DNA of 47,259 nucleotides from Bacteroidales bacterium UBA3844 (lineage in GTDB: Bacteria; Bacteroidota; Bacteroidia; Bacteroidales; Paludibacteraceae). The notes under the pieces are model-generated. The model saw only the letters and a program-made list of their open reading frames with translations. It made no database searches and was not told the origin of the DNA. This document shows, piece after piece, positions 26,162 through 35,699 of the stretch; within the stretch, counting starts at the first letter, position 1; each line of letters starts with the position of its first letter. Location of the stretch: contig DGHQ01000034.1 of the NCBI GenBank assembly GCA_002392915.1, positions 1 to 47,259 on the forward strand, in the 5' to 3' direction. A program made the translations under genes and the position numbers.

Positions 26162-29100
26162 ATGCTTTACGAAAAGAAAACATCAGCGTTTGAGAATTTT
26201 ATAAACGACTTTAGAGAACAATTGAAAGATGCGATTTCAGAGGAAGAGCTCAATACCGTATGCGAGTATCTTGATATAACTCAGCCGAGGAATAACGCTT
26301 TGCTGGGCAAAATCGAAAAGAAGTGTAGGGATACTTTTCATGTACATAGATATGATCTCAATACGATCGTTAAAAAGGAGATAATCAGGAAAGATAATAC
26401 TGAACTCGCTGAAAGATTCATACTGGCTATTTATACGCTGTTCGGTTGTGAATGCTACGAACTTTTTGATAGTTTCGTAGATCACAGTAGTATGATAGAA
26501 AATTCTGAGAAGTATAAATCCCGTATTATAAAACCAATCTCGGATAATCTTGGTATAGATCCAGAGGTTTTATATTATGCGATGTGTTTTGACGATGCTT
26601 CCTACCGTCATATGCCTAAGACGACTAACACATCCGTTCTTAGAGGTGTATATGATCTTTATGACAGTCGATATTTATATAGGTTTATTTTTGTCAAAGC
26701 TAATCTTCTTTGTTATTTGTTGGAGCAGGAAGGTAAAAATCTTTCAGAGGATGGAAAATGGGCAGTTGTGGCTGCAGAAAAGCTTTGGAAAGAATATTAT
26801 GACAGTGTTTTGAAGGAGTACGAAAATGCTGCCAATGACGATGAAAAAAAATCGTTTTCGAGACTATTGGCTTATTTGACTTGTGCATTGGGTGAGGCTG
26901 CTCCATATTCAAGCAAGGCATGTGAATATTTCAGGGAAGGATATTTTAAGGTCACTGAGTATGTTGTAGAATTTGCAATAAACGTTCCGAATCCATTTGT
27001 TAAATTATTTAAATATATTGAAGGTGATGGCGTCGCAAGTGAAACGGAAAAAGGTAATGTTCTGGATAAATTTGCAAAGCTTTTCAAATCAGCCAAACCT
27101 GACGACTGTTTGGTTACGCCGGAATATATAAGTTCTGTAGTCTACGAAACTGGTTCCTTAGTCTACATAACTAAAAGAGAGTCCGATTCCATAAATAAGG
27201 AGGTTCTGCCGGATAGAGATGAATGGATGGAACGACTTGCCAAAACTTATCCGGAACAATACAAATCGGCTATCTCACTTCTTGGAGATGAACTCAAACT
27301 CGTTAAATATATGAGTGAGATACTCCAACGAGTAGACCCGGATTCAGCCACTATTGTTGAAGATCTTAGAGATACGAGCCGTAGAAAGCTTGCGGATGTT
27401 GTGAGAAGAAGTTTTTCTAAATCAATAAAAGGAAACCCTTATTGTAGGGAAGTCGCAAAATACATACTTGGAGAAGCTACTCTAGATGATGTTCGCCCAT
27501 TGATCGATGGTAGCTGGAATATGGAGGTCGATGGCATTTGCGACTATTACAGTGCTTTTGGTATTGACGAATATCTTGCACGTGCAGTTACCATAACGTC
27601 TCTCTGTTCTTATGAATATAAGTCGGATAGACATTGGTATATAAATAAAATGACGGGTATGGATATCTATGCGTATAAAGAGACATTTGATATCCTTCGT
27701 AGTTGTGGCTTGTCGTTTTTAGAGACTGTAAATGTCACATGTGATTCCATATATTACGATAATGATATCATTAAAGTGACTGAGCTCCTGTCTTCTTATT
27801 TAGAAGAAATTGCCGCGATGGATTTTTCTCTCCTTTCAGAAAATGCTAAAATATTGGCAATAAAAACTATGGACAGCGATGCGGAAAAATTCAAGACAAA
27901 GCTTCTTTCTTGTGTCAATGACAGCAGCAAGAAAGTCCGTGATGAACTCGCGTCGGTTATTGAAAAGCAGGATTGGCATGACGATATTGTTTCTATGCTA
28001 AATGATAAGAAGGGCCCGGTGAGAGAACTTGCGGTTGAGATAATAAGAAGACAGGGTGCGAATGCTTATACCAATGAGCTTAACGCCGCGTTAGACGTGG
28101 AGAAATCGGATAAGATTAGAGGTTATATAGGAGTTCTTTTAGGTTCTGTTTCTTCATCTAAAACAGTTCCAATGCTTGATATCAACAAACAGGTTTCAAA
28201 ACTTGCAAAAAGTGCAAAGAGCAGCAAGCTCAGATTCCTGTTTGATGATACTCTTAAAACCGTTCATAAACTTGATGGTACGGAAGCAACAGAAGAGCCT
28301 ATCGCTCTTGTTATGTGTTATGCAGGAATGACATCTCCGGCGAGAAGTGTGCTTGCCGACAGCATCGCTGCAAATCTGAATCAGAAGGATTTGGAAGAGT
28401 TTTCCGCAGATATTTTTGCGCGTTGGTATGACGACGGTGCTCAGACAAAGTTTAAGTCTGCACTCTATTTCTGTGCTATCCATGGCGGACAGAAAATGGT
28501 GGATACGCTGATTCGCAACATCAAGGAGTGGTCGGAGGCTATGCGTAGTGCTATAGCAGCCGAAACGGTTTTTGCTCTGGCACTCAATGGCAGCAATGAG
28601 GCATTGATGAACGTTGATAATATGTCAAGGAAATTCAAGAACAAGAGGGTGCGTGCCGCAGCTGTAGAGGCTATGTCCGTCGCTGCCGATACTTTAGGAA
28701 TCACCTCAGAAGAACTTGCAGACAGAATTGTGCCAGACTTAGGATTTGACAGGAAACTCTGCCGTGTGTTCGATTATGGAAAACGACAGTTCAATGTGTA
28801 TCTTAAGCCTTCTCTTGAAATGGAGGTGTTCTCTGGAGACAAACAGATAAAGACTCTTCCTAAACCGGGAACTACCGATGACAAAGAGATCGCTGAAGCC
28901 GCATTCAACGAGTTCAAGGAAGTGAAGAAACAGCTTAAAAATGTTGTGGCAGCACAACGTTCGAGACTTGAATATGTCCTTATGTGTGATCGCAAATGGA
29001 CAAGCGAAAACTGGGAAAAATTGTTTGTTGGTAATGCCGTCATGCACTGTTTTGCGGTTGGATTGATTTGGGGAATTTATGAGAAAGGTTCGCTCAAAGA

Positions 29101-29713
29101 TACTTTCCGCTATATGGATGACGGAAGTTTCACCACCGCCGACGGAGATGAGTTCACATTGCCGAATGATGCTCAGATAGGACTTGTTCATCCGCTTGAA
29201 CTCACGGAAGATCAGATTTCAGTTTGGCAGGAACAGCTTTCTGATTACGAGCTTACCCAACCATTCGATCAACTTGGAAGAATGGTGTTCCGACCTGAAG
29301 ATAATGAGCTGACATGTAATTTCATCACACGTTTTGAAAATTCCACAGTCAACAGCGTGGCAATGATAAACAAAATGACTAAGAATGGATGGTATAAGGG
29401 CGACGCTGAAGACGCTGGTTATTTCTACTATTTCTATCGAGAAGATGTGAAGAGCCGAACTCTTAACGCGGACGGTTCAACAACCTATGAAGGTTGGGGC
29501 TCACTTCTGGTTCATTCCGGAGCATCAACGGTCATTTATGATTTTGATGGAGAAGAAGTGACACTTAAAGAAGTCGTTTTTTTTAAAGCTGGTCATATTC
29601 CTAACTATTGTGGAAATCATGACGGTTGGGTGAAAATATCGGATGTGGATCCACGTTATTTCAGCGAAACAATGCTCCTCCTTTATTCTCTTGCTCCTCG
29701 TGAGAATGAGTAA
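26162..29713 (+). CDS. DUF4132 giant protein (YehI/MolR-like)
   Basis: An 1183-residue protein, close in size to E. coli YehI. Most of residues ~60-860 look like stacked helices of HEAT type (for example LLSCVNDSSKKVRDELASVI and MLNDKKGPVRELAVEIIRR near 580-630). The C-terminal ~300 residues are the DUF4132 domain, with SRLEYVLMCDRKWTSENWEKL, FAVGLIWGIYE, VHPLELTEDQISVWQ and QLGRMVFRPED. No WGR domain is evident. It is the last gene of the run. An intrinsic terminator follows within 15 nt. In related systems the largest protein is thought to be the sensor or effector recruited by the MoxR-VWA pair. No function is shown here. Confidence 0.82.
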   Translation: MLYEKKTSAFENFINDFREQLKDAISEEELNTVCEYLDITQPRNNALLGKIEKKCRDTFHVHRYDLNTIVKKEIIRKDNTELAERFILAIYTLFGCECYELFDSFVDHSSMIENSEKYKSRIIKPISDNLGIDPEVLYYAMCFDDASYRHMPKTTNTSVLRGVYDLYDSRYLYRFIFVKANLLCYLLEQEGKNLSEDGKWAVVAAEKLWKEYYDSVLKEYENAANDDEKKSFSRLLAYLTCALGEAAPYSSKACEYFREGYFKVTEYVVEFAINVPNPFVKLFKYIEGDGVASETEKGNVLDKFAKLFKSAKPDDCLVTPEYISSVVYETGSLVYITKRESDSINKEVLPDRDEWMERLAKTYPEQYKSAISLLGDELKLVKYMSEILQRVDPDSATIVEDLRDTSRRKLADVVRRSFSKSIKGNPYCREVAKYILGEATLDDVRPLIDGSWNMEVDGICDYYSAFGIDEYLARAVTITSLCSYEYKSDRHWYINKMTGMDIYAYKETFDILRSCGLSFLETVNVTCDSIYYDNDIIKVTELLSSYLEEIAAMDFSLLSENAKILAIKTMDSDAEKFKTKLLSCVNDSSKKVRDELASVIEKQDWHDDIVSMLNDKKGPVRELAVEIIRRQGANAYTNELNAALDVEKSDKIRGYIGVLLGSVSSSKTVPMLDINKQVSKLAKSAKSSKLRFLFDDTLKTVHKLDGTEATEEPIALVMCYAGMTSPARSVLADSIAANLNQKDLEEFSADIFARWYDDGAQTKFKSALYFCAIHGGQKMVDTLIRNIKEWSEAMRSAIAAETVFALALNGSNEALMNVDNMSRKFKNKRVRAAAVEAMSVAADTLGITSEELADRIVPDLGFDRKLCRVFDYGKRQFNVYLKPSLEMEVFSGDKQIKTLPKPGTTDDKEIAEAAFNEFKEVKKQLKNVVAAQRSRLEYVLMCDRKWTSENWEKLFVGNAVMHCFAVGLIWGIYEKGSLKDTFRYMDDGSFTTADGDEFTLPNDAQIGLVHPLELTEDQISVWQEQLSDYELTQPFDQLGRMVFRPEDNELTCNFITRFENSTVNSVAMINKMTKNGWYKGDAEDAGYFYYFYREDVKSRTLNADGSTTYEGWGSLLVHSGASTVIYDFDGEEVTLKEVVFFKAGHIPNYCGNHDGWVKISDVDPRYFSETMLLLYSLAPRENE

Positions 29714-29725
29714 AATAAATAGATG

Positions 29726-29755
29726 AAGAGACGTCGCATTGCGGCGTCTTTTCAT
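29726..29755 (+). terminator. Intrinsic terminator of the MoxR cluster
   Basis: Hairpin arms 29729-29737 and 29741-29749 pair over 9 bp (one G-T) with the 3-nt loop ATT, followed by TTTT. It closes the + strand accessory block. Confidence 0.8.
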
Positions 29756-29839
29756 TTATATACTGTTCTTGGCGAGTACAAGGAATCGCCCCTATGGTTA
29801 AAATCAATGCTGCAGATTTAATTCGCAATAATTACGAAT

Positions 29840-30733
29840 TTATTTTGATGTGTTCTTTCTATATTGGAGTGGGGTAGCCCCGGTCATTTTTTTGAACATA
29901 CGGTTGAAATGGTTGGGATAATTGAATCCAAGTTCCTGGGCAATCTCGTTGACCGGCATCTCTGTTGTGTCGAGAAGATATTTGGCAGTCTCCACCACTT
30001 TGTTGTGTATATAATCCTGTGCTGACATGTGTAGCTCCTTTTTGACCAAATCTCCGAAATAGTTTGGCGAGAGGTTGAATTGCTTCGCGCACCATGATAC
30101 TTTTAGCTGGCCCAACTGCTGGGCTGAACCACTTGACAGGTAGTTGTCTATTATGGTCTCCAATTTTTTTTGGAATTGGTTGTCGCAACGCACTCTGTCG
30201 GCAAACTGACGTTCGAAGAATCGTTTGTAGTAGGATAGCAGTTGTCCGATGCCTAGACGTAGCAAGTGACCAGTCAAGTAGTCTGGCTTAGTAATCAGTT
30301 CGGAGTAGATGTTGGAAAAACAGTTTAATAGAATACCACGCTCCGACTTACTTAGTTCAAGCGCGTCATTTACATCATGGTTGAAATAGTCAAACATATA
30401 GAAGTCTCGTCCTAATCCCGTCTTCTCGGTCAACTCTTCCCTGAACGCAAGTATCCATCCGCGTGGCTTCACGTTGTAGTTGAGATTCACTTGCATCACC
30501 TGGCCTGGACGTAAAGTGAACAATGTGCCTGGCTTGTAGTTGATGACTTCGCCTGATCTTATCAGTTCACCAAATTGGTTGTCCATCAGCACCACGCAGT
30601 ACATGTTGAAGTTTAGAGGATCAAACAGTGTCAAATCAGCACGCGAAAGGTCACCAACAGCGATATGCTGGTGCTTAGTCCCTTGATTGAAATAATCATT
30701 GAATTCGTCTATGCTTTTTATGATTCCTGCCAT
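29840..30733 (-). CDS. AraC-family transcriptional regulator
   Basis: A 297-residue protein. The N-terminal ~170 residues form a cupin-like sensor (LFTLRPGQVMQVNLNY). Residues ~195-295 carry two helix-turn-helix units (KQFNLSPNYFGDLVKKEL, and NEIAQELGFNYPNHFNRMF followed by P-x-x-Y-R near the end), the AraC/XylS signature. The start codon touches the miaA stop (30731-30736), so it is probably the last gene of the operon DUF486-MFS-miaA-araC. Its targets are not visible. The MFS pump upstream is one candidate. Confidence 0.88.
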   Translation of the reverse strand: MAGIIKSIDEFNDYFNQGTKHQHIAVGDLSRADLTLFDPLNFNMYCVVLMDNQFGELIRSGEVINYKPGTLFTLRPGQVMQVNLNYNVKPRGWILAFREELTEKTGLGRDFYMFDYFNHDVNDALELSKSERGILLNCFSNIYSELITKPDYLTGHLLRLGIGQLLSYYKRFFERQFADRVRCDNQFQKKLETIIDNYLSSGSAQQLGQLKVSWCAKQFNLSPNYFGDLVKKELHMSAQDYIHNKVVETAKYLLDTTEMPVNEIAQELGFNYPNHFNRMFKKMTGATPLQYRKNTSK

Positions 30734-31663
30734 TTAACCAATCTCTTTTAGTTTATCCTTCACGAATTGAATTTTTTCTTCTGTCGGCATTGCATAGTCG
30801 ATCCACTCAATATGTATTCCACGTCGTTCCATTCCGCGGAACCATGTCATCTGTCGTTTGGCAAATTGGTGGATTGCTATTTCCAGTGTGCTGACCATTT
30901 CGTCGTAGCTGATATTGCCGATGAGAAAGTTTGTCACGAACTTATATTCCAAACCATAGTAGATCAGGTCTTCAGGTGCTATGCCTTTGTCGAGCAAAGC
31001 CTTTACCTCAGCGATCATACCTTCGTCAAGACGGGCTTTCAACCTGCGTGAAATCTTTTCACGTCTCGCCTCACGGTCGATGTCCACACCAATGATGAGG
31101 CTGTGGAGTGGGGTGGTGGTTTTCTCTTTCACTTCATCCGGATGCTCGGCATAGTATTGCTGGATCTCGATAGCACGGATTGCACGTTTGGCGGTGTCGA
31201 CGTCAGTAGTGTTGTGGAGAGTCTTGTATTGTTTTAGAATCTCTGTCAGCTCATCCAAACTTTTATTGCTCAATTTCTCTCTCAATTCTTTGTTCTCTGG
31301 CACTGGAAGCAAACAGTAACCTTTCAACACAGATTCGATATAGAGTCCGGTTCCGCCGCACAGAATAGGCAGTTTGCCACGGCTTTTGATGTCGTTGAAA
31401 GCCGCGTTGAAATCTCTTTGATATTCGTGCAGATTATATTTGTAGCCAGCGTCCTGGATGTCGATCAGATGGTATGGGATGACGGTGCCGTCGATAGTAT
31501 AGTCCGACAGATCTTTGCCGGTCCCGATATCCATATTGCGGTATATCTGTCTGGAATCGGCACTGATGATTTCAGTGTCGAGAGCTTTCGCCAAATGTGC
31601 GGCGAAAGTAGTTTTTCCCGACGCCGTAGGTCCAAGAATGGTGATTAGTTCTATCTTTTGCAT
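30734..31663 (-). CDS. miaA: tRNA dimethylallyltransferase MiaA
   Basis: A 309-residue protein that adds a dimethylallyl group to A37 of tRNAs reading UNN codons. P-loop GPTASGKT at 11-18, DSRQIY at 36-41, LPILCGGTGLY further on and RAIRAIEI in the middle are the family motifs. The frame is open back to 31684, but Met at 31663 gives the usual start, overlapping the MFS stop by 13 nt. Translation is probably coupled to the MFS gene. Confidence 0.94.
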   Translation of the reverse strand: MQKIELITILGPTASGKTTFAAHLAKALDTEIISADSRQIYRNMDIGTGKDLSDYTIDGTVIPYHLIDIQDAGYKYNLHEYQRDFNAAFNDIKSRGKLPILCGGTGLYIESVLKGYCLLPVPENKELREKLSNKSLDELTEILKQYKTLHNTTDVDTAKRAIRAIEIQQYYAEHPDEVKEKTTTPLHSLIIGVDIDREARREKISRRLKARLDEGMIAEVKALLDKGIAPEDLIYYGLEYKFVTNFLIGNISYDEMVSTLEIAIHQFAKRQMTWFRGMERRGIHIEWIDYAMPTEEKIQFVKDKLKEIG

Positions 31664-32874
31664 GGTTTGTATCCTATATTCCAACGGTTAAAATGTTTTG
31701 ACGTATAAGCTGCAAACAATATGACTGCAGTCAAATTAAGCATGGTTCCTATGATGTAGAACGAAGATATCTGCATATATTCGGTGATTGCTCCGCCACA
31801 AAAGATGCCGATTCCTGCTCCAATTTCCCAAGAAGTGAGGTATGTCGACGTCGCACTTCCACGCTGGTCGTTTCGTCCGAGTGCTACAAACAAGGTGTTG
31901 TAGGCAGGGAAGATTGTGCCATAACCACAACCGAGAATCATTGCACTTGCGATGAAAATCACTGATTTGCCATCGATGTTGAGATATGGTAGCGTCGCCA
32001 ACAAGAAGAATGCGATAGTCGCTATTGCTGCCCCTATTATGATGATGCGGTTGAGATAGCCTCTGTCTACCATTTTGCCTGAGAATATTCTGCTAGATGC
32101 GATGCCGACTGCCATACAGCTATAAAATGCTCCCGGTGTGATTCCGACGTTGGTCTCTTGTGCGTAGATATAGATGTAGTTCATCGTCACTGCGTATGTT
32201 ATGGAGAGCAGCAACAGGTTTATGCCTGCTGGAATACCCTTTATCAGGAAAAATCTGTCAAGCGAGACGGCTGGTCGTTCTACAGGTGGGCGATATTTCG
32301 TGTGGATTTGAGAGGCTGCCACGACTGCCAATATGCTTAATGCGAATGCCACACTGAAGATGGTGATGTATCGCGTCTCCTCGGGAAGAGAGTCATGCAA
32401 TGAGACACCGGCGATCGGACCTAGTGCCATGGCAAAATTGTTTGACAAACCGAAATATCCCAACCCTTCTCCACGGTATTGGGATGGCACCACATCGATG
32501 ACGATGGTGTTGGATCCAATCGTCGTCGCACCGAATGATAATCCATGAAGAGCTCTCAGAACGACGAACATTCCTATTGTGGATGCAAAATTATAACTCA
32601 TGAAAATCGTTGCGAAAATGGCGAGTGCACCTACAAAGAAAGGTTTTCTGGGAAATGTGTCGATGATATAAGCCGAAAATGGTCGGATTATCATGGCTGC
32701 GATCACGTAGACGGAAAGGACAAACCCCACTTCCGCACCGTTGGATTCGTAAGTCTCTTTCAGGTATAGTGCAAGAATCGGGATGACGATAAAAAAACTA
32801 AAATTCAGCAGAAAATTTGATAGACAGCAGAATATATAGTTTTTGTTGAATAGCTTTTCTTGTTCGTTTGCCAT
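31651..32874 (-). CDS. MFS transporter
   Basis: A 407-residue integral membrane protein with about 12 hydrophobic segments. Loop 2-3 carries FSAYIIDTFPRKPFF, a variant of the MFS motif A. The substrate is unknown. A drug or sugar-phosphate efflux role is possible. It overlaps miaA at its 3' end and follows the DUF486 gene by 12 nt on the same strand. Confidence 0.85.
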   Translation of the reverse strand: MANEQEKLFNKNYIFCCLSNFLLNFSFFIVIPILALYLKETYESNGAEVGFVLSVYVIAAMIIRPFSAYIIDTFPRKPFFVGALAIFATIFMSYNFASTIGMFVVLRALHGLSFGATTIGSNTIVIDVVPSQYRGEGLGYFGLSNNFAMALGPIAGVSLHDSLPEETRYITIFSVAFALSILAVVAASQIHTKYRPPVERPAVSLDRFFLIKGIPAGINLLLLSITYAVTMNYIYIYAQETNVGITPGAFYSCMAVGIASSRIFSGKMVDRGYLNRIIIIGAAIATIAFFLLATLPYLNIDGKSVIFIASAMILGCGYGTIFPAYNTLFVALGRNDQRGSATSTYLTSWEIGAGIGIFCGGAITEYMQISSFYIIGTMLNLTAVILFAAYTSKHFNRWNIGYKPCKR

Positions 32875-32886
32875 TGTCTGTCGCTT

Positions 32887-33267
32887 TTATTCAGGCTTTT
32901 TTTCGTAGAAGGCAAAAGCTACGGCTAACAACATTAGTATGAATGCAACAATATGGTTCCAGTGCAATTCTTGTCCTTTGAACACATGTGTCGCTATAAG
33001 TGTAAATACAGTAAGAGAAATTGATTCCTGTATGATTTTCAACTGCATAAGATTAAAAGGACCTCCATTTATATCGGAACCTATTCTGTTCGCTGGAATC
33101 ATGAAGCAATATTCGAATAGAGCCAATCCCCAAGAGCACAGGATGACAAGGTATAGAGGCCAATCCTTATCAGGATTCATCTCCTTTAATTTAAGATTAC
33201 CATACCATGCAAATGTCATAACAACATTTGAACAAAGCAACAATAGAATTGTAAGAAATGCTCTCAT
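32887..33267 (-). CDS. DUF486 / DMT-like small membrane protein
   Basis: A 126-residue protein with about four hydrophobic helices. The opening (LLLLCSNVVMTFAWYGNLK) and the segment CFMIPANRIGSDINGGPFNLMQ are characteristic of the DUF486 family, related in fold to small drug/metabolite transporters. No substrate is known. It is the first gene of the operon leading to the MFS, miaA and araC genes. Confidence 0.88.
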   Translation of the reverse strand: MRAFLTILLLLCSNVVMTFAWYGNLKLKEMNPDKDWPLYLVILCSWGLALFEYCFMIPANRIGSDINGGPFNLMQLKIIQESISLTVFTLIATHVFKGQELHWNHIVAFILMLLAVAFAFYEKKPE

Positions 33268-33284
33268 ATTAGTTTATTTAAATC

Positions 33285-33318
33285 ATAAAACGATTTCCTA
33301 ATCACTTAGAAAATCGTT
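33285..33318 (-). terminator. Intrinsic terminator after tRNA-Lys
   Basis: On the minus strand, arms 33318-33306 and 33301-33289 pair over 13 bp (one G-T) with loop GTGA, followed by TTTT. It lies between tRNA-Lys and the DUF486 gene and would end the upstream transcript. Confidence 0.65.
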
Positions 33319-33343
33319 CATCCCCCCAAAAAAATATTACAAG

Positions 33344-33416
33344 TGGCTCGCTTGGGGCTCGAACCCAAGACCCCATCCTTAAAAGGGATGTGCTCTACCA
33401 GCTGAGCTAGCGAACC
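33344..33416 (-). tRNA. tRNA-Lys (anticodon TTT)
   Basis: 73 nt folding as a standard cloverleaf: acceptor GGTTCGC/GCGAGCC, D arm GCTC-AGCTGGTA-GAGC, anticodon arm CATCC-CTTTTAA-GGATG, variable loop GGGTC, T arm TTGGG-TTCGAGC-CCCAA, discriminator A. The CCA end is not encoded. Confidence 0.97.
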
Positions 33417-33530
33417 TCCCGATTTTTCAATCGTGATGCAAAAGTAGTTCTTTTTATTTAAACTGCAAACTTTTTTGCACTATTTTATCAAATTATTGAA
33501 AAAAACGTGATAAAACCGTCTTAGTAAAAT

Positions 33531-34556
33531 TTATTGTTCAGAGTTTTCCTGAACTTTGAATTTGACCGATGAGATCATGGCTTCTAGTTGTCTGTAAGCA
33601 GAACGTTTGCTTTTATTTGGACGGTAGACAAAAGCTTCCACAGTGATGATGTTTTTATTTTCTGGATCCAAGTAGCTTCTGCTGACGAATGGTCCGCCCA
33701 TAATATCACCTTCAATTCTCCATAATCCACGTATCTCCACGCTGTATTTGCCATCCACTGTTGGAAGCACTGTTGATACTGGTGGCATGATTTCATAACG
33801 TGTTGTCATGTATGATCCGTCTGATGGCCCTCCTACGTATGCTTTCATCACAGAATCTCTGTAGTAGAGTAGATTGTCTTTCATGAAATCACTTTCATCA
33901 TTGTATGGAATTTTATAGATCACAATGTTTTCTGTGAAGTCAGGATTTCCATTTGAAAACCATGCGAAGTCTTTTTCAAAGCGGGCTTGAGTCAAAGAAG
34001 ACGGAATAATCAGTTCGGCTCCGAATCTTTTTCTTACGCTGTCACAATAGTCTGCATGTCTGAATTTGCCGAAGAATCGTACGACTCTTTCGTTCTCTGC
34101 ATTGATGTAGAAACGGCGAATCAATTCGATGTTTTTATTGAAGAATGCTTCCAAAGAGTCTTTGCTTGGCGCTGTTATTCGTATGACAGCTTGCGTTTCT
34201 GCCCAGTTGTCACGACTTGCTCCCATTTTAGACTGGGTATACATTGTCGGGTCGATCTCGTAGAAGAGAATGTTGCGTACCGGTTTTAGAATGCCTGTGA
34301 AGCCATCAGTAGGTGAGTATGAAACGTCAAAAAACTTTTCTAACTGTGGCATACATGGCATTTCATGTGTCAGAGAATCTTTCATTCGTATGCCGACGGA
34401 ATCTTTCCAAACTTTTTGATCGCCGACTACCAATAGTTCATAGCTTTGACCGGTCACAGTAGGCTTATATCCGACAGTTCCAGTGGAGTCGCAGCTGCTC
34501 ATAAATAATGTGGCAATTGACGCTGCTATGGAAAAAATATTTTTTGTTCTCTTCAT
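33531..34556 (-). CDS. DUF4837 lipoprotein
   Basis: A 341-residue protein with signal peptide and lipobox (LFMSSCDS, Cys at ~22). The sequence matches the DUF4837 family, which is restricted to Bacteroidota: SYELLVVGDQKVW at ~38-50, RDNWAETQAVIRI in the middle and GLWRIEGDIMGGPFVSRSYL near the end. The function of the family is unknown. It follows rlmN by 52 nt on the same strand. Confidence 0.85.
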   Translation of the reverse strand: MKRTKNIFSIAASIATLFMSSCDSTGTVGYKPTVTGQSYELLVVGDQKVWKDSVGIRMKDSLTHEMPCMPQLEKFFDVSYSPTDGFTGILKPVRNILFYEIDPTMYTQSKMGASRDNWAETQAVIRITAPSKDSLEAFFNKNIELIRRFYINAENERVVRFFGKFRHADYCDSVRKRFGAELIIPSSLTQARFEKDFAWFSNGNPDFTENIVIYKIPYNDESDFMKDNLLYYRDSVMKAYVGGPSDGSYMTTRYEIMPPVSTVLPTVDGKYSVEIRGLWRIEGDIMGGPFVSRSYLDPENKNIITVEAFVYRPNKSKRSAYRQLEAMISSVKFKVQENSEQ

Positions 34557-34608
34557 ATTATTTGTTTTTTAGGTGGTTTCTAATTAGAAGTCTTAATTTT
34601 CAGGATGG

Positions 34609-35634
34609 TTAGATGCATCCTTTATTTCGTTCTGAAGATAATAGTCCGCATGCTGCGAATATATCTTCTCCTCTAGATTTCCTGATTGTTGCGTTCAAAC
34701 CATTTTTTCTCAACAGACTCTCGAATGCGAGCATTTCCGCATCTGTTGCTCCTTCAAGATCTACGTTTGGAATAGTGTGGAAACGGATAAGATTGATTCT
34801 GCATTCCAAACCTTGGAGTAGGGTGGCGAGCATTTTTGCGTGACGAGGAAGATTGTTGCTGCCTTTGAATACTGTATATTCAAACGACACTCGTCTTTGA
34901 CCAGTGAAATCGTATTTTTTTATCTCTTCAATCACCTTCTCAAGTTTGAAAGCTTTTTCCACTGGCATCATAGCCAATCGCTCATCAGAGAATGGATTGT
35001 GTAGACTTACTGCCAAATGACACTTTGATTCTTTTAAGAATCTCTGTAATCCAGGAATTAAACCTACAGTTGAAACCGTGATTCGTTTGGGACTCCATGC
35101 GTAGCCGTAGTCGGATGTCAGGATCTCCAGTGATTTAAGTATGTTGTCCACGTTGTCCATTGGCTCTCCCATTCCCATGTAGACAATATTAGTAAGAGTC
35201 TCGAATTCTGGAATTGATTGAATTTGATTAAGGATTTCGTTTGTGGTCAAGTGTTGAGTGAAGCCTTGTTTTCCTGTCATGCAGAATTTGCAATTCATCT
35301 TGCATCCCACCTGGCATGATACACAAAGAGTGGCTCTGTCTTTGTCTGGAATATAGACAGTCTCAATATATTTCTCACCTATCTGGTAAAGATATTTTTT
35401 TGTCCCGTCAGACGAAGTTACACTTGAAAATGGAGCACGTCTGCCTATTTCATAATACTCAGACAGGAGTGCTTTGTTTTTTGCAGAAAGGTTTGTTATT
35501 TGTTCAATGTTATCTGCACCTTTTTTGTACATCCAATCTGCAATTTGAGTGGCTGTGAATTTTGGCATGGCAAGTTCAGTCACGGCATTCCGCAACTCTT
35601 CAATTGTCATTCCAAACAGTCTTTTCTTTTCCAT
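34609..35634 (-). CDS. rlmN: 23S rRNA / tRNA adenine-C2 methyltransferase RlmN
   Basis: A 341-residue radical SAM enzyme methylating A2503 of 23S rRNA and A37 of some tRNAs. The iron-sulphur cysteines are C111-x3-C115-x2-C118. The resolving cysteine is C329 in GEDIFAACG. GMGEPMDN is the SAM-binding GxxxP-type stretch. Its gene follows the terminator of the ppiD-like gene, so it probably has its own promoter and shares a transcript with the DUF4837 gene. Confidence 0.95.
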   Translation of the reverse strand: MEKKRLFGMTIEELRNAVTELAMPKFTATQIADWMYKKGADNIEQITNLSAKNKALLSEYYEIGRRAPFSSVTSSDGTKKYLYQIGEKYIETVYIPDKDRATLCVSCQVGCKMNCKFCMTGKQGFTQHLTTNEILNQIQSIPEFETLTNIVYMGMGEPMDNVDNILKSLEILTSDYGYAWSPKRITVSTVGLIPGLQRFLKESKCHLAVSLHNPFSDERLAMMPVEKAFKLEKVIEEIKKYDFTGQRRVSFEYTVFKGSNNLPRHAKMLATLLQGLECRINLIRFHTIPNVDLEGATDAEMLAFESLLRKNGLNATIRKSRGEDIFAACGLLSSERNKGCI

Positions 35635-35644
35635 CTTCTTTTAA

Positions 35645-35676
35645 GTAAAAAAGGAGGCGAACAGTTATTCGCCTCC
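35645..35676 (-). terminator. Intrinsic terminator of the ppiD-like gene
   Basis: Perfect 9-bp hairpin GGAGGCGAA/TTCGCCTCC with a 6-nt loop (35653-35676), followed on the minus strand by a T tract. It separates the foldase gene from rlmN. Confidence 0.88.
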
Positions 35677-35699
35677 ATAATTAGTCAAAGTATTATTGA

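Noticed and set aside
29859..30188. Second minus-strand ORF overlapping the AraC gene
   Set aside because: It is a shadow in another frame. The AraC frame has a complete family signature.
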